Positions 8,283 through 15,835 of a DNA stretch of 40,110 bases are shown in pieces (position 1 is the stretch's first letter; each line of letters starts with the position of its first letter). Under the pieces are notes generated by a model that did not search any database, was not told where the DNA came from, and saw only the letters and a program-made list of their open reading frames with translations. The position numbers and the translations under genes are program-made. The stretch comes from Syntrophales bacterium (lineage in GTDB: Bacteria; Desulfobacterota; Syntrophia; Syntrophales; UBA5619): NCBI GenBank assembly GCA_030654195.1, contig JAURXV010000112.1, positions 1 to 40,110 of the forward strand, written 5' to 3'.

Positions 8283-8313
8283 TTGACAATAGAACGATGG
8301 TTCTATTATATCT
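8283..8313 (+). promoter_or_regulatory. dinB promoter with LexA-type operator
   Basis: A -35 hexamer TTGACA (8283-8288) is followed 18 bases later by a weak -10, TATATC. Between them lies the perfect palindrome AATAGAAC-GATG-GTTCTATT (8288-8307). Its core GAAC-N4-GTTC is the Gram-positive-type LexA box. An SOS operator in front of a Y-family polymerase makes biological sense. A repressor here would cover the promoter spacer. The role is inferred; the palindrome itself is directly visible. Confidence 0.75.
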
Positions 8314-8360
8314 GAAATCGGGAAAAGGCAAGCGGTTTTTTGTTCGGAACAGGACGCGCC

Positions 8361-9701
8361 ATGAATGAGACCATTTTCAGCCTCCACAACTGGCCGCGGG
8401 CGATCCTCCACATCGACGGGGACGCCTTTTTCACCTCCTGCGAGGAGGCGATCCACCCGGAGCTGAAGGGAAAACCGCTCATCACGGGGGGCGAGCGGGG
8501 GATCGTCGCCTGCGCGAGCTACGCAGCCAAGAAGTTAGGGATCAAGCGCGGCGTCGCTCTCCACGAGGCGAAGCGGATCTGCCCGGTGCTGATCGTCCTC
8601 CCCTCCGACTACGAGACCTACAGCCTCTTCTCCCGGCGGATGTTCAACATCATGCGCCGCTTCACCCCCCAGGTGGAGGAGTACTCCATCGACGAGGCCT
8701 TCGCCGACCTGACCGGGATGAGGCGGGCGCTTAGGGCCTCCTATGAATCGATCTCCCTGAAGATCCAGCAGGAGATCGGACGGGAGATGGGGATCACCGT
8801 CTCCGCGGGCCTGAGCATCACGAAGGTCCTCGCCAAGGTCGCCTCCAAACACCGGAAACCCATGGGCTTCACCGTCATCCCGGGGAGGGCCATCGCCGCC
8901 TATCTGGAGACGCTGCCCGCGGAGAAGGTCTGGGGGATCGGCCCGGCGACGACGGACTACCTCTCCAAGATGGGCGTCAAGACCGCGCTGGAATTCGCCC
9001 GCCTCTCCGAAAAAACGGTCCGGGAGCGGTTCACGAAGCCGGGCGTGGAGATCTGGCGGGAGCTTCGGGGGGAGTCGGTCTATCCCGTCCTGCCGGAGGA
9101 GAAGAGCAGCTACACCTCGATCAGCAAGACGAAGACCTTCGCCCCGCCGACCTCCGACCGGGACTATCTCTTCGCCCATCTGCTGCGGAACCTGGAATCG
9201 GCCTGCATCAAGGCGCGGCGCTACGGCCTCGCCCCAAGGCGGATCGGCGTCTTCCTGAAGAAGCAGAACTTCGATACGGAGGGACGGGAGGCAAAGCTCA
9301 ACCGCCCCTCTTCCCTCCCGCCGGAGCTCTCCGATCTACTCCGCGGCCTGTTCAACGGGATGTACAAGCGCTACGAAACCTACCGGGCAACCGGCATCGT
9401 CCTGATGGACCTCGTCCAGGATACGCGGATCCAGTATTCCCTCTTCGAAGACCCCCTCCGGGCGGAGAAGATCCGGGAGCTCTACGAGGCGGTCGACGCC
9501 CTCAGCGGCAAATACGGCAAGCACACCCTCCACCTCGGCGCCTCCCACCCCCTCGAGGTCCTTGGCAAAGGCCGCCGCGGAACGCCCACCGTCCGCGAAC
9601 AGACGCAGCTCTACGGCGAGACCCGTCGCAAACACCTGGGCCTGCCCCTCTTCCAGGCGGAGGCGTATAAGTCATTTGACGGGAACAAAGATAGTGTGTA
9701 A
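8361..9701 (+). CDS. dinB: Y-family DNA polymerase (DinB/Pol IV-like)
   Basis: Error-prone translesion polymerase, 446 residues. Catalytic carboxylates lie in HIDGDAFF (D19, D21) and SIDEAFADLTG (near 105). SAGLSITKVLAKVASKHRKP is the typical palm/thumb motif, and the little-finger domain follows. QYSLFEDP in the C-terminal quarter fits a beta-clamp-binding motif. HIDGDAFFTSCE instead of the usual H.D.DAFFASVE, and the longer C-terminus, suggest a DinB subgroup rather than the E. coli type. ATG 8361 is preferred over TTG 8340; an AGGA lies 8 bases upstream. The LexA-like promoter suggests DNA-damage induction. Confidence 0.93.
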   Translation: MNETIFSLHNWPRAILHIDGDAFFTSCEEAIHPELKGKPLITGGERGIVACASYAAKKLGIKRGVALHEAKRICPVLIVLPSDYETYSLFSRRMFNIMRRFTPQVEEYSIDEAFADLTGMRRALRASYESISLKIQQEIGREMGITVSAGLSITKVLAKVASKHRKPMGFTVIPGRAIAAYLETLPAEKVWGIGPATTDYLSKMGVKTALEFARLSEKTVRERFTKPGVEIWRELRGESVYPVLPEEKSSYTSISKTKTFAPPTSDRDYLFAHLLRNLESACIKARRYGLAPRRIGVFLKKQNFDTEGREAKLNRPSSLPPELSDLLRGLFNGMYKRYETYRATGIVLMDLVQDTRIQYSLFEDPLRAEKIRELYEAVDALSGKYGKHTLHLGASHPLEVLGKGRRGTPTVREQTQLYGETRRKHLGLPLFQAEAYKSFDGNKDSV

Positions 9702-9737
9702 ACCTATTCCGCAATACAACTGGAAAAGAGGTGCGTC

Positions 9738-9962
9738 ATGGCTTCCGTCCGAATCAACATCTGTCTCCCTGAAGAAGTTTTATCGCAGTTAAAGCGGGAG
9801 GTTCAGCCCAGGGAGACGAGCAAGTTCATTACCGCTGCAGTCCGAAAACAGCTCGACGAACGGCATAAGGAACGGCTTGCCGCCGAATACCGGGCCGCGG
9901 CCGCGGAAATCCAGGAACACTACAATGATCTGGAAGGAACGCTGACGGATGGCATCCATTAG
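9738..9962 (+). CDS. MazE/RHH-type antitoxin
   Basis: A 74-residue protein with an N-terminal ribbon-helix-helix-like segment (SVRINICLPEEVLSQLKREV, then SKFITAAVRKQLDE) and a charged C-terminal tail that would wrap the toxin. GAGGTG lies shortly before the ATG. It overlaps the start of the truncated mazF-like frame by 14 bases, the normal TA arrangement. It begins only 36 bases after dinB. The antitoxin is intact although its partner is not. Confidence 0.8.
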   Translation: MASVRINICLPEEVLSQLKREVQPRETSKFITAAVRKQLDERHKERLAAEYRAAAAEIQEHYNDLEGTLTDGIH

Positions 9963-10062
9963 GAAGGGCGGCGTCTATCTCGTGAACTTCGATCCCACCG
10001 TCGGCGCGGAAGTCAAAAAGATCCGGCCGGCCGTCGTCATGAAGGTTTCAAGAAAATCATGA
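9949..10062 (+). pseudogene. truncated MazF/PemK-type toxin
   Basis: The frame gives RKGGVYLVNFDPTVGAEVKK followed by IRPAVVM, the unmistakable N-terminal strand and active-site loop of MazF/PemK endoribonucleases. It then runs into KVSRKS and a stop after 37 residues, against about 110 expected. I see no remaining MazF sequence in any frame downstream. The end is therefore probably a deletion or insertion junction near 10,040, right where the primase-helicase region begins. A product this short should not be toxic. Confidence 0.8.
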
Positions 10063-10087
10063 CCACTCAAACAATCAAGTTGATCCC

Positions 10088-10933
10088 ATGAGTGAATACC
10101 CTCCCCCGGAGATTGAAGAGACCATCGCGGCAGCCGAGGCCAGATTGGCGGAACTGGATGAGGTGCGGGGCAAGATCCTGGCGGAGATCGAATCCCTGAA
10201 AGCCCATCGGCATCTCATCCGGGAAAGCACTCCTGTTTTTGCCGAAAACACACTTGCAAGCGTTACCAACCTCTCACCTGCGGAAGAAAAAATCGCCTTG
10301 TTCCGGCGTCTGTTTCGTGGTCGCGAAGAGGTCTATCCGCGGCGGTGGGAGAGCCGTAACACCGGAAAATCAGGTTATCAGCCCGCCTGTAGAAATGAGT
10401 GGATAACGGGATTGTGCGGAAAACCGCAGGTAAAATGCGGCGCATGCCCACATCGGGATTACCTCCCCGTCACCGACGCGGTTATCCGGAATCATCTTTC
10501 GGGATCTGATTCCCAAGCGAAGACGAATCGTGAGGGAGCGCATGATTTTACCATCGGCGTTTATCCCCTCCTTCCCGACGAAACCTGTCGGTTTCTGGCC
10601 ATGGATTTCGACAAACAGGGTTGGATGGGGGATGTTACCGCCTTTCTCAATGTCTGCAAACGGATGAATGTGCCGGCGGCCCTGGAACGTTCGCGATCCG
10701 GCAACGGGGGCCATGTCTGGCTCTTCTTTTCCGAACCCATCCCTGCGACTCTGGCCCGCCGTCTCGGGACTTATCTCCTCACGGAAACGATGGAACAGCG
10801 TCCGGAGATCGGACTGGATTCCTATGATCGCCTCTTCCCCAACCAGGATACGATGCCAAAGGGCGGCTTGGGTAACCTGATCGCCCTGCCGCTGCAGAAA
10901 AAACCACGGGATCAGGGCAACACCCTATTTTGA
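10088..10933 (+). CDS. TOTE-type archaeo-eukaryotic primase (N-terminal part of a primase-helicase)
   Basis: 281 residues. A coiled coil (about 8-40) precedes a region with four cysteines (C101, C110, C117, C120) that look like a zinc knuckle. The primase core follows: a metal-binding MDFDK (D163, D165) and SGNGGHVW with H199, then LDSYDRLFPNQD and GNLIALPLQKKPRDQGN. This order and wording match the primase of TOTE conflict systems, predicted to protect or copy DNA of mobile elements. Family proteins run straight into the helicase. Here TGA at 10931-10933 follows LF, and the helicase continues one frame away, so this is probably half of a broken fusion. No Shine-Dalgarno sequence precedes ATG 10088. 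Confidence 0.8.
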   Translation: MSEYPPPEIEETIAAAEARLAELDEVRGKILAEIESLKAHRHLIRESTPVFAENTLASVTNLSPAEEKIALFRRLFRGREEVYPRRWESRNTGKSGYQPACRNEWITGLCGKPQVKCGACPHRDYLPVTDAVIRNHLSGSDSQAKTNREGAHDFTIGVYPLLPDETCRFLAMDFDKQGWMGDVTAFLNVCKRMNVPAALERSRSGNGGHVWLFFSEPIPATLARRLGTYLLTETMEQRPEIGLDSYDRLFPNQDTMPKGGLGNLIALPLQKKPRDQGNTLF

Positions 10934-12564
10934 ATGATGACTTCATTCCTTTTGACGATCAGTGGGAGTATCTCTCTTCCCTGGAGCGGATGAGCCGTCG
11001 GCAGGTGGAGACCCTCGTCGAAAAAGGGACGCAAACGGGCCGCATCCTCGGGGCGCACCTGGAGATCCGGGATGACGACTCCGACACTCCATGGACCCTC
11101 CTGCCCTCTCAGATCGTCGGGGCGCCAAAAATGACCGGTCCTCTTCCCGGGCAGGTTACACTGCTCCTCGGCAACCAGATCTACATCGAAAAGAGCGGCC
11201 TTCCCCCCTCGCTGCGAAACCGCATCATCCGCCTGGCGGCCTTTCCGAATCCGGAATTCTACAAGGCCCAGGCCATGCGCATGCCGACTTACGACAAGCC
11301 ACGCCTGATCTCCTGCGCGGAGGAATATCTGCAACACCTGGCGCTTCCCCGGGGCTGCCTGAACGCCCTCCTGGATCTCCTTCAGACGCTGCATATTCAA
11401 CCCCGCATGGTCGATGAACGAAACGGGGGACAACCCCTGCATGTTACCTTCCGGGGGGTATTGCGGCCGGAGCAGCAGACGGCTTTTGAACACCTGCTGC
11501 CGTATGAAACGGGCGTTCTTGCGGCGACGACGGCCTTCGGCAAGACGATTGTCGCCATATCCATGATCGCCCGGAGGGGCGTGAATACGCTGATCCTCGT
11601 GCACCGCCGTCAGATTCTTGATCAGTGGCTGGAACGTTTGGAGACGTTTCTGGAAGGGGATGCCCTCGCCATCGGTCGGTTCGGAGACGGGAAACGAGAT
11701 CCTTCCGGCATGATTGATGTCGCCCTGATCCAGAGTCTCCACAAGAAGACCGGCGTGGATGACAGCGTCGCCCAATACGGACACCTCGTCGTCGATGAAT
11801 GCCATCACCTCTCCGCCGTGAGTTTTGAGAATGTCGCCCGCCGCTGCAAGGCAAAGTATGTGCTGGGACTTTCTGCTACGGTCTCCCGGAAAGACGGCCA
11901 CCATCCCATCATCTTCATGCAGTGCGGTCCGGTCCGCTTCAAGGATGATGCACGGCGGCAGGCGGATGCCCGCCCGTTTGCCCACCATGTGATCCCAAGG
12001 AAGACGGGCTTCCGGATGCCCCAAGGATCAGGCTCCGATAAGGATCCCTCCATTACCGACATCTACGCCGCCCTCGTCGCCGACGAGAAAAGAAACGACA
12101 TGATCTTCGACGACGTCCTGAAGGCCCTGGAGAAAAAACGTTCTCCGGTCGTTATTACGGAAAGAAAGGAGCACCTTCATTGCCTTGCGGAGCGGTTTTC
12201 CCGGTTTGCCCGGAACGTCATCGTAATGAAAGGCGGCATGGGGCCAAAACAGAGAAAAGCGATTGCGGAAAAGATCGCCCGCATCCCCGACGAAGAGGAG
12301 CGGCTGATCCTCGCCACCGGCCGTTACCTTGGGGAAGGATTCGACGATCCGCGCCTCGACACCCTTTTCCTGACCCTGCCGATCTCCTGGAAAGGGACGC
12401 TGGCCCAGTACGCCGGACGCCTCCACCGCGCACACGACGGAAAATCAGAAGTGATCATCTATGATTACGTTGATGAGATGCTGCCGATGACAATGCGGAT
12501 GTTCCAGAAACGTCTGCGGGGTTACTATGCCATCGGCTATCAAGTCGAGGGGGTCGATACCTGA
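10930..12564 (+). CDS. superfamily 2 helicase (C-terminal part of TOTE-type primase-helicase)
   Basis: 544 residues. A linker (NDDFIPFDDQWEYLSSLERMSRRQVE) normally joins primase to helicase. The helicase core follows: Walker A as TTAFGKTIVA (near 200), a DECHH Walker B (VVDECHHLSA), LGLSATVSRKDG as motif III, and QYAGRLHR as motif VI. It ends in YAIGYQVEG, as I recall for relatives, so the C-terminus is probably complete. The only early starts are TTG 10930, overlapping the primase stop as TTGA, or ATG codons after the linker. That suggests a one-base loss in a T4 run (10928-10931) or coupled translation. Its last 25 bases overlap the convergent restriction gene. Confidence 0.8.
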   Translation: MNDDFIPFDDQWEYLSSLERMSRRQVETLVEKGTQTGRILGAHLEIRDDDSDTPWTLLPSQIVGAPKMTGPLPGQVTLLLGNQIYIEKSGLPPSLRNRIIRLAAFPNPEFYKAQAMRMPTYDKPRLISCAEEYLQHLALPRGCLNALLDLLQTLHIQPRMVDERNGGQPLHVTFRGVLRPEQQTAFEHLLPYETGVLAATTAFGKTIVAISMIARRGVNTLILVHRRQILDQWLERLETFLEGDALAIGRFGDGKRDPSGMIDVALIQSLHKKTGVDDSVAQYGHLVVDECHHLSAVSFENVARRCKAKYVLGLSATVSRKDGHHPIIFMQCGPVRFKDDARRQADARPFAHHVIPRKTGFRMPQGSGSDKDPSITDIYAALVADEKRNDMIFDDVLKALEKKRSPVVITERKEHLHCLAERFSRFARNVIVMKGGMGPKQRKAIAEKIARIPDEEERLILATGRYLGEGFDDPRLDTLFLTLPISWKGTLAQYAGRLHRAHDGKSEVIIYDYVDEMLPMTMRMFQKRLRGYYAIGYQVEGVDT

Positions 12565-15500
12565 AGTGCACCCCTTTGTCCCGTTCCGCCGAGTTCGGCC
12601 AGCAGCCGGGGCAGCATCTGCGGATCGCGGCAGACGGCAAAATCCCACGCGCCCAGCCTGCCCCAATGGTTCACCGCCGTGACCCAGCGGCGGGCAGCCT
12701 GGTATTTCTGGCGGTCCTGGTCGTCCTCTTCGCCCTTCATCTCCAGGATGAGCGTTTGGCCGTTCCGGAGGCGGACGACGTAGTCCGGCTCAAAATGGTG
12801 CTGAGCGCCCTCGTATTCGTAAGGGATCAGCAGGAACGGCCGGTCATTTCTCACGTAACTGAAAACATGATCCGTCTGCATCTCCAGGTAGAAGGCGGCG
12901 GTCTGCTCCCAGGTACTGTCCAGAACAACGGCGTTTACATGGGAGCGCTGCGTGCTGTGGACGTTCCGTTTCGTCGTGAAGTCCACATCGGCCGTTGATC
13001 CAATCGGCTTGTACCGGTTCAGGATGGGCAGGAGCGGCGCCTCACCCTCCTGTTCGTTGGGAATAATGGCATCCAGCAGCAACTCCTTGATCCGACGGAC
13101 ATATTTTTCCAGACCGAGCTCGCAGGGGTGCTGCCCCCGGAAGTTCACCTTTTCGGCGACGTACCGGCGGACAATTTTGAGGACCTGGGGGAAAAGCTCG
13201 TGCCGGGCAAGGCCCCGCATTCGTGCACTTCCGCGCACGGGCGCCTGCTCCCCTTCGCCCACCAGTGCCGCGACGATCTGCCGCGCGATCTCGAACTCGA
13301 TCTGCTGAAGATGGTTTCGGGCGTAGAACTCTCCCCTGTTGTGCACCTCGTATCCACCGATCCCTCCACCATACGCCCCGCCCTCCAGGTGGTCCGCCAC
13401 GATCCGGACGAACGTGGCCGTCGGCGTTTTCTCCGGCTCGACAATCAACCGTTCCAATTTGCTGAAATCGGCAGTAATCGACGGCTTTCGGAGGGCATAG
13501 ACATAGCCCTCGACGTTCGGGAAACGGATCTCGTAAGCCGCCCGTTCCTGGACGGCATAAACGTGGTTGACCGGCCGGTCAGGTGGGGTCCGGGAGGGCT
13601 TGCCCTTGTATGGAATCACCGAGAAGGGGATGCCATAGACATCCACGTACTCCTCCGGGAGGAGTTCCGTCTGCGGGTCCGGCGTGTAGTTCATCCGCCT
13701 GAGCCCTCGGCCCACCACCTGCTCGCAGAGAAGCTGGCTCCCGAAGGCGCGGATTCCCAGGATATGGGTCACGTTGTTTGCGTCCCATCCTTCCGTCAGC
13801 ATGGCCACGGACACGACGCAGCGCACATCCTGACCTGCTTTCCCGGGCTTGCCCACGGTGTTGACGATTTCGCGGAGTTCCTTGGCCGCCTCATCGCGGG
13901 TGGCGTCCGGATCTTCACTTTCCACCTTCTCCAGCCGCCGGCTGTCGATGCGGATCGTCCAGAGTCGCCCCGGATCGTTCTGGAACAGTTCCGGAAAAGC
14001 GGACTTGTTTGCCCCGTAGGTCACACGCGTTTTGGCATTCTTCCGTCTGGTCTTCGGTTCCTCTTCCCCGTCTTCGGTCTTCTCCGGAATCTCCTCCACG
14101 TCCGCCTGGCCGGAAATGTTCTCGAAAAAGAGCTGAGCAATGTCCGTGTTGTCGCAAACGACGATCATGACCGGCGGCGCCTTCAGGGCCGTGTCGCTCG
14201 CCTCCTCGATCGCCGCAAAGGCCTTCCGGTATTCGCCCGCCAGTTGGACGAAGGCGTCCTGAGCCCGTTCCCAAACGATCTCCGGTTTCGGCCGCTTGTT
14301 TGACAGCCGCTGGCCCGCAACCAGGTCTTTGGTAATATTCCGCCAGAGACGGAAATACTTCGGATCGGGCTGGCCCGTCGTGTCACTGACCGGCAGGCGG
14401 GGGATCTTCGTGATCCCGCTTTCGATCGCATCCACCAGGCCGAAATCGCTGACGATCCACGGAAACGGCTCCCCTTCCGGATAGCCGCTGCCCTTGATAT
14501 AAAACGGCGTCGCGGAAAGATCCATGCAGAAGCGGATGCCGCAGGCCTTCGCGATCCGGTCGAGCCCCTGCACCCAGATCGTGGCGGCCTCCCGCTCCTT
14601 CTTCACGTCGGCGGTCGTCGCCTTCGCCTCCTTCTCGGAGATGGGGGCCGGCCGGTAGGCGTGATGTCCCTCGTCGTTCAAAACCATGATCGGCCCACGC
14701 TCGAAAAGCTCGCCCAGGCGGTTTCGGGCGAAGGCCTCGTCGGTCTCTTCGCCCTTTTTCACGACGGCGTAACTCTTGCCGCCCTCGCTGTGTTCGGATT
14801 CCGGAGCGAAGAAATGCCAGTTCGTGACCAGGACCTTGCCGGTCCGCAACAGGTCGCGGTAGGGGGGCGCCACGAGATCGAACTGGGTGTAGTAATCATC
14901 GCCCCGGGCGTCCGTCCGGAGGACCTGGAGGCGCTCCTTGATCGTCAGATTCGGGCAGCAGACAAGCACGGCGTTGGGAAAGCGGTCATCGCTCGGCACC
15001 CGGGCGCGGTTACAAAAGGCCCAGGTGATGATCATCGCCATCACGACGGTCTTGCCGCTCCCGGTGGCCATCTTGCAACCAAATCTTGTCAGGGGCTCCA
15101 CCGACCCGTCCACCATCTTCCAGAGGAGATCGAAATCGGCGTCGGTGAACTCGGGGTTCCAGCGTGGCTTGCCCCGCTGACCATCGCGACGATATCCTCT
15201 GATTTCATTCAGAAAGATCATCGTCTCCGCCGCTTCGATCTGACAGAAGAAAAAGCGCCGCGGCCGGTCCTTCCGCAGCCAGTGCCGGAGGAGATCCTTG
15301 GTGACGTTCGTCGCCCCCTCCCAGCCTGCGTTCCGCCACCGCTTCACGTCGGCGCGCAGCTTGTTCACCAAGATCAGGTCCCGCCGGTCCTCTTCCAGTT
15401 CCAGGGAGAGCTGACCTCGACGGCTGTCCGCGTCGGCGAACTTGTACCAGTAGGCGGCAGGCCGGCGGCCCTCCCGAAGGGCGGCACGGCCTGTCTGCCG

Positions 15501-15605
15501 GTCGAACTCCCAGTACCGGGTCGGCTCGTAGTACGGCTTGCAGATGACCGGGCTCTCGACGGGTTGGATGAGAACGGGGTCGTCTGGTGGAGATGTTGGC
15601 ATCAT
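12540..15605 (-). CDS. restriction endonuclease helicase-nuclease subunit (type III Res-like, BPTD_3080-like)
   Basis: 1,021 residues, predicted to translocate on and cut DNA lacking the partner methylation. Walker A is ATGSGKT (180-186), the DEAH-like box is LNDEGHHAYRP, and motif VI reads FGSQLLCEQVVGRGLRR within the second RecA fold, preceded by EGWDANNVTHI. The C-terminus carries a PD-(D/E)xK nuclease: HFEPDYVVRLRNG, then LILEMKG. Its ATG overlaps the DUF433 stop (TAATG), and the methyltransferase lies just upstream, so the three form one operon. It is intact and converges on the helicase gene with a 25-base overlap and no terminator. The family name is recalled, not searched. Confidence 0.88.
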   Translation of the reverse strand: MMPTSPPDDPVLIQPVESPVICKPYYEPTRYWEFDRQTGRAALREGRRPAAYWYKFADADSRRGQLSLELEEDRRDLILVNKLRADVKRWRNAGWEGATNVTKDLLRHWLRKDRPRRFFFCQIEAAETMIFLNEIRGYRRDGQRGKPRWNPEFTDADFDLLWKMVDGSVEPLTRFGCKMATGSGKTVVMAMIITWAFCNRARVPSDDRFPNAVLVCCPNLTIKERLQVLRTDARGDDYYTQFDLVAPPYRDLLRTGKVLVTNWHFFAPESEHSEGGKSYAVVKKGEETDEAFARNRLGELFERGPIMVLNDEGHHAYRPAPISEKEAKATTADVKKEREAATIWVQGLDRIAKACGIRFCMDLSATPFYIKGSGYPEGEPFPWIVSDFGLVDAIESGITKIPRLPVSDTTGQPDPKYFRLWRNITKDLVAGQRLSNKRPKPEIVWERAQDAFVQLAGEYRKAFAAIEEASDTALKAPPVMIVVCDNTDIAQLFFENISGQADVEEIPEKTEDGEEEPKTRRKNAKTRVTYGANKSAFPELFQNDPGRLWTIRIDSRRLEKVESEDPDATRDEAAKELREIVNTVGKPGKAGQDVRCVVSVAMLTEGWDANNVTHILGIRAFGSQLLCEQVVGRGLRRMNYTPDPQTELLPEEYVDVYGIPFSVIPYKGKPSRTPPDRPVNHVYAVQERAAYEIRFPNVEGYVYALRKPSITADFSKLERLIVEPEKTPTATFVRIVADHLEGGAYGGGIGGYEVHNRGEFYARNHLQQIEFEIARQIVAALVGEGEQAPVRGSARMRGLARHELFPQVLKIVRRYVAEKVNFRGQHPCELGLEKYVRRIKELLLDAIIPNEQEGEAPLLPILNRYKPIGSTADVDFTTKRNVHSTQRSHVNAVVLDSTWEQTAAFYLEMQTDHVFSYVRNDRPFLLIPYEYEGAQHHFEPDYVVRLRNGQTLILEMKGEEDDQDRQKYQAARRWVTAVNHWGRLGAWDFAVCRDPQMLPRLLAELGGTGQRGALQVSTPST

Positions 15606-15814
15606 TAGTCCTTTTCTTTGTCGATGACGGTCACGGCGTAGTGCAACGCGGCGTCAACTGTTTCGCGCGTCAGTTCAGGATACGCTTGTAAGACTTGATC
15701 CAAGCTGTATCCTCCTGCAATCATACCCAAAATATTCATCACCATAATGCGCGTACCGCGAATCACCGGTTTTCCTGCACAAATATTCGGATTTACTGTA
15801 ATCCACTTATTCAT
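15605..15814 (-). CDS. DUF433 antitoxin-like protein
   Basis: A 69-residue protein of the DUF433 family: ITVNPNICAGKPVIRGTRI, then VMNILGMIAGGYSLDQVLQAYPELTRETVDAALHYA (quoted in parts), a small helix-turn-helix fold. Relatives usually act as antitoxins to DUF5615 PIN-like toxins. No such toxin lies next to it; its neighbours are the methyltransferase (21 bases upstream) and the restriction subunit, whose start overlaps its stop by one base. Its place suggests either a remnant TA half or a recruited regulator of the restriction operon. The second idea is inference only. Confidence 0.85.
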   Translation of the reverse strand: MNKWITVNPNICAGKPVIRGTRIMVMNILGMIAGGYSLDQVLQAYPELTRETVDAALHYAVTVIDKEKD

Positions 15815-15835
15815 CGTTCATTTTCAAAGCTAAAT

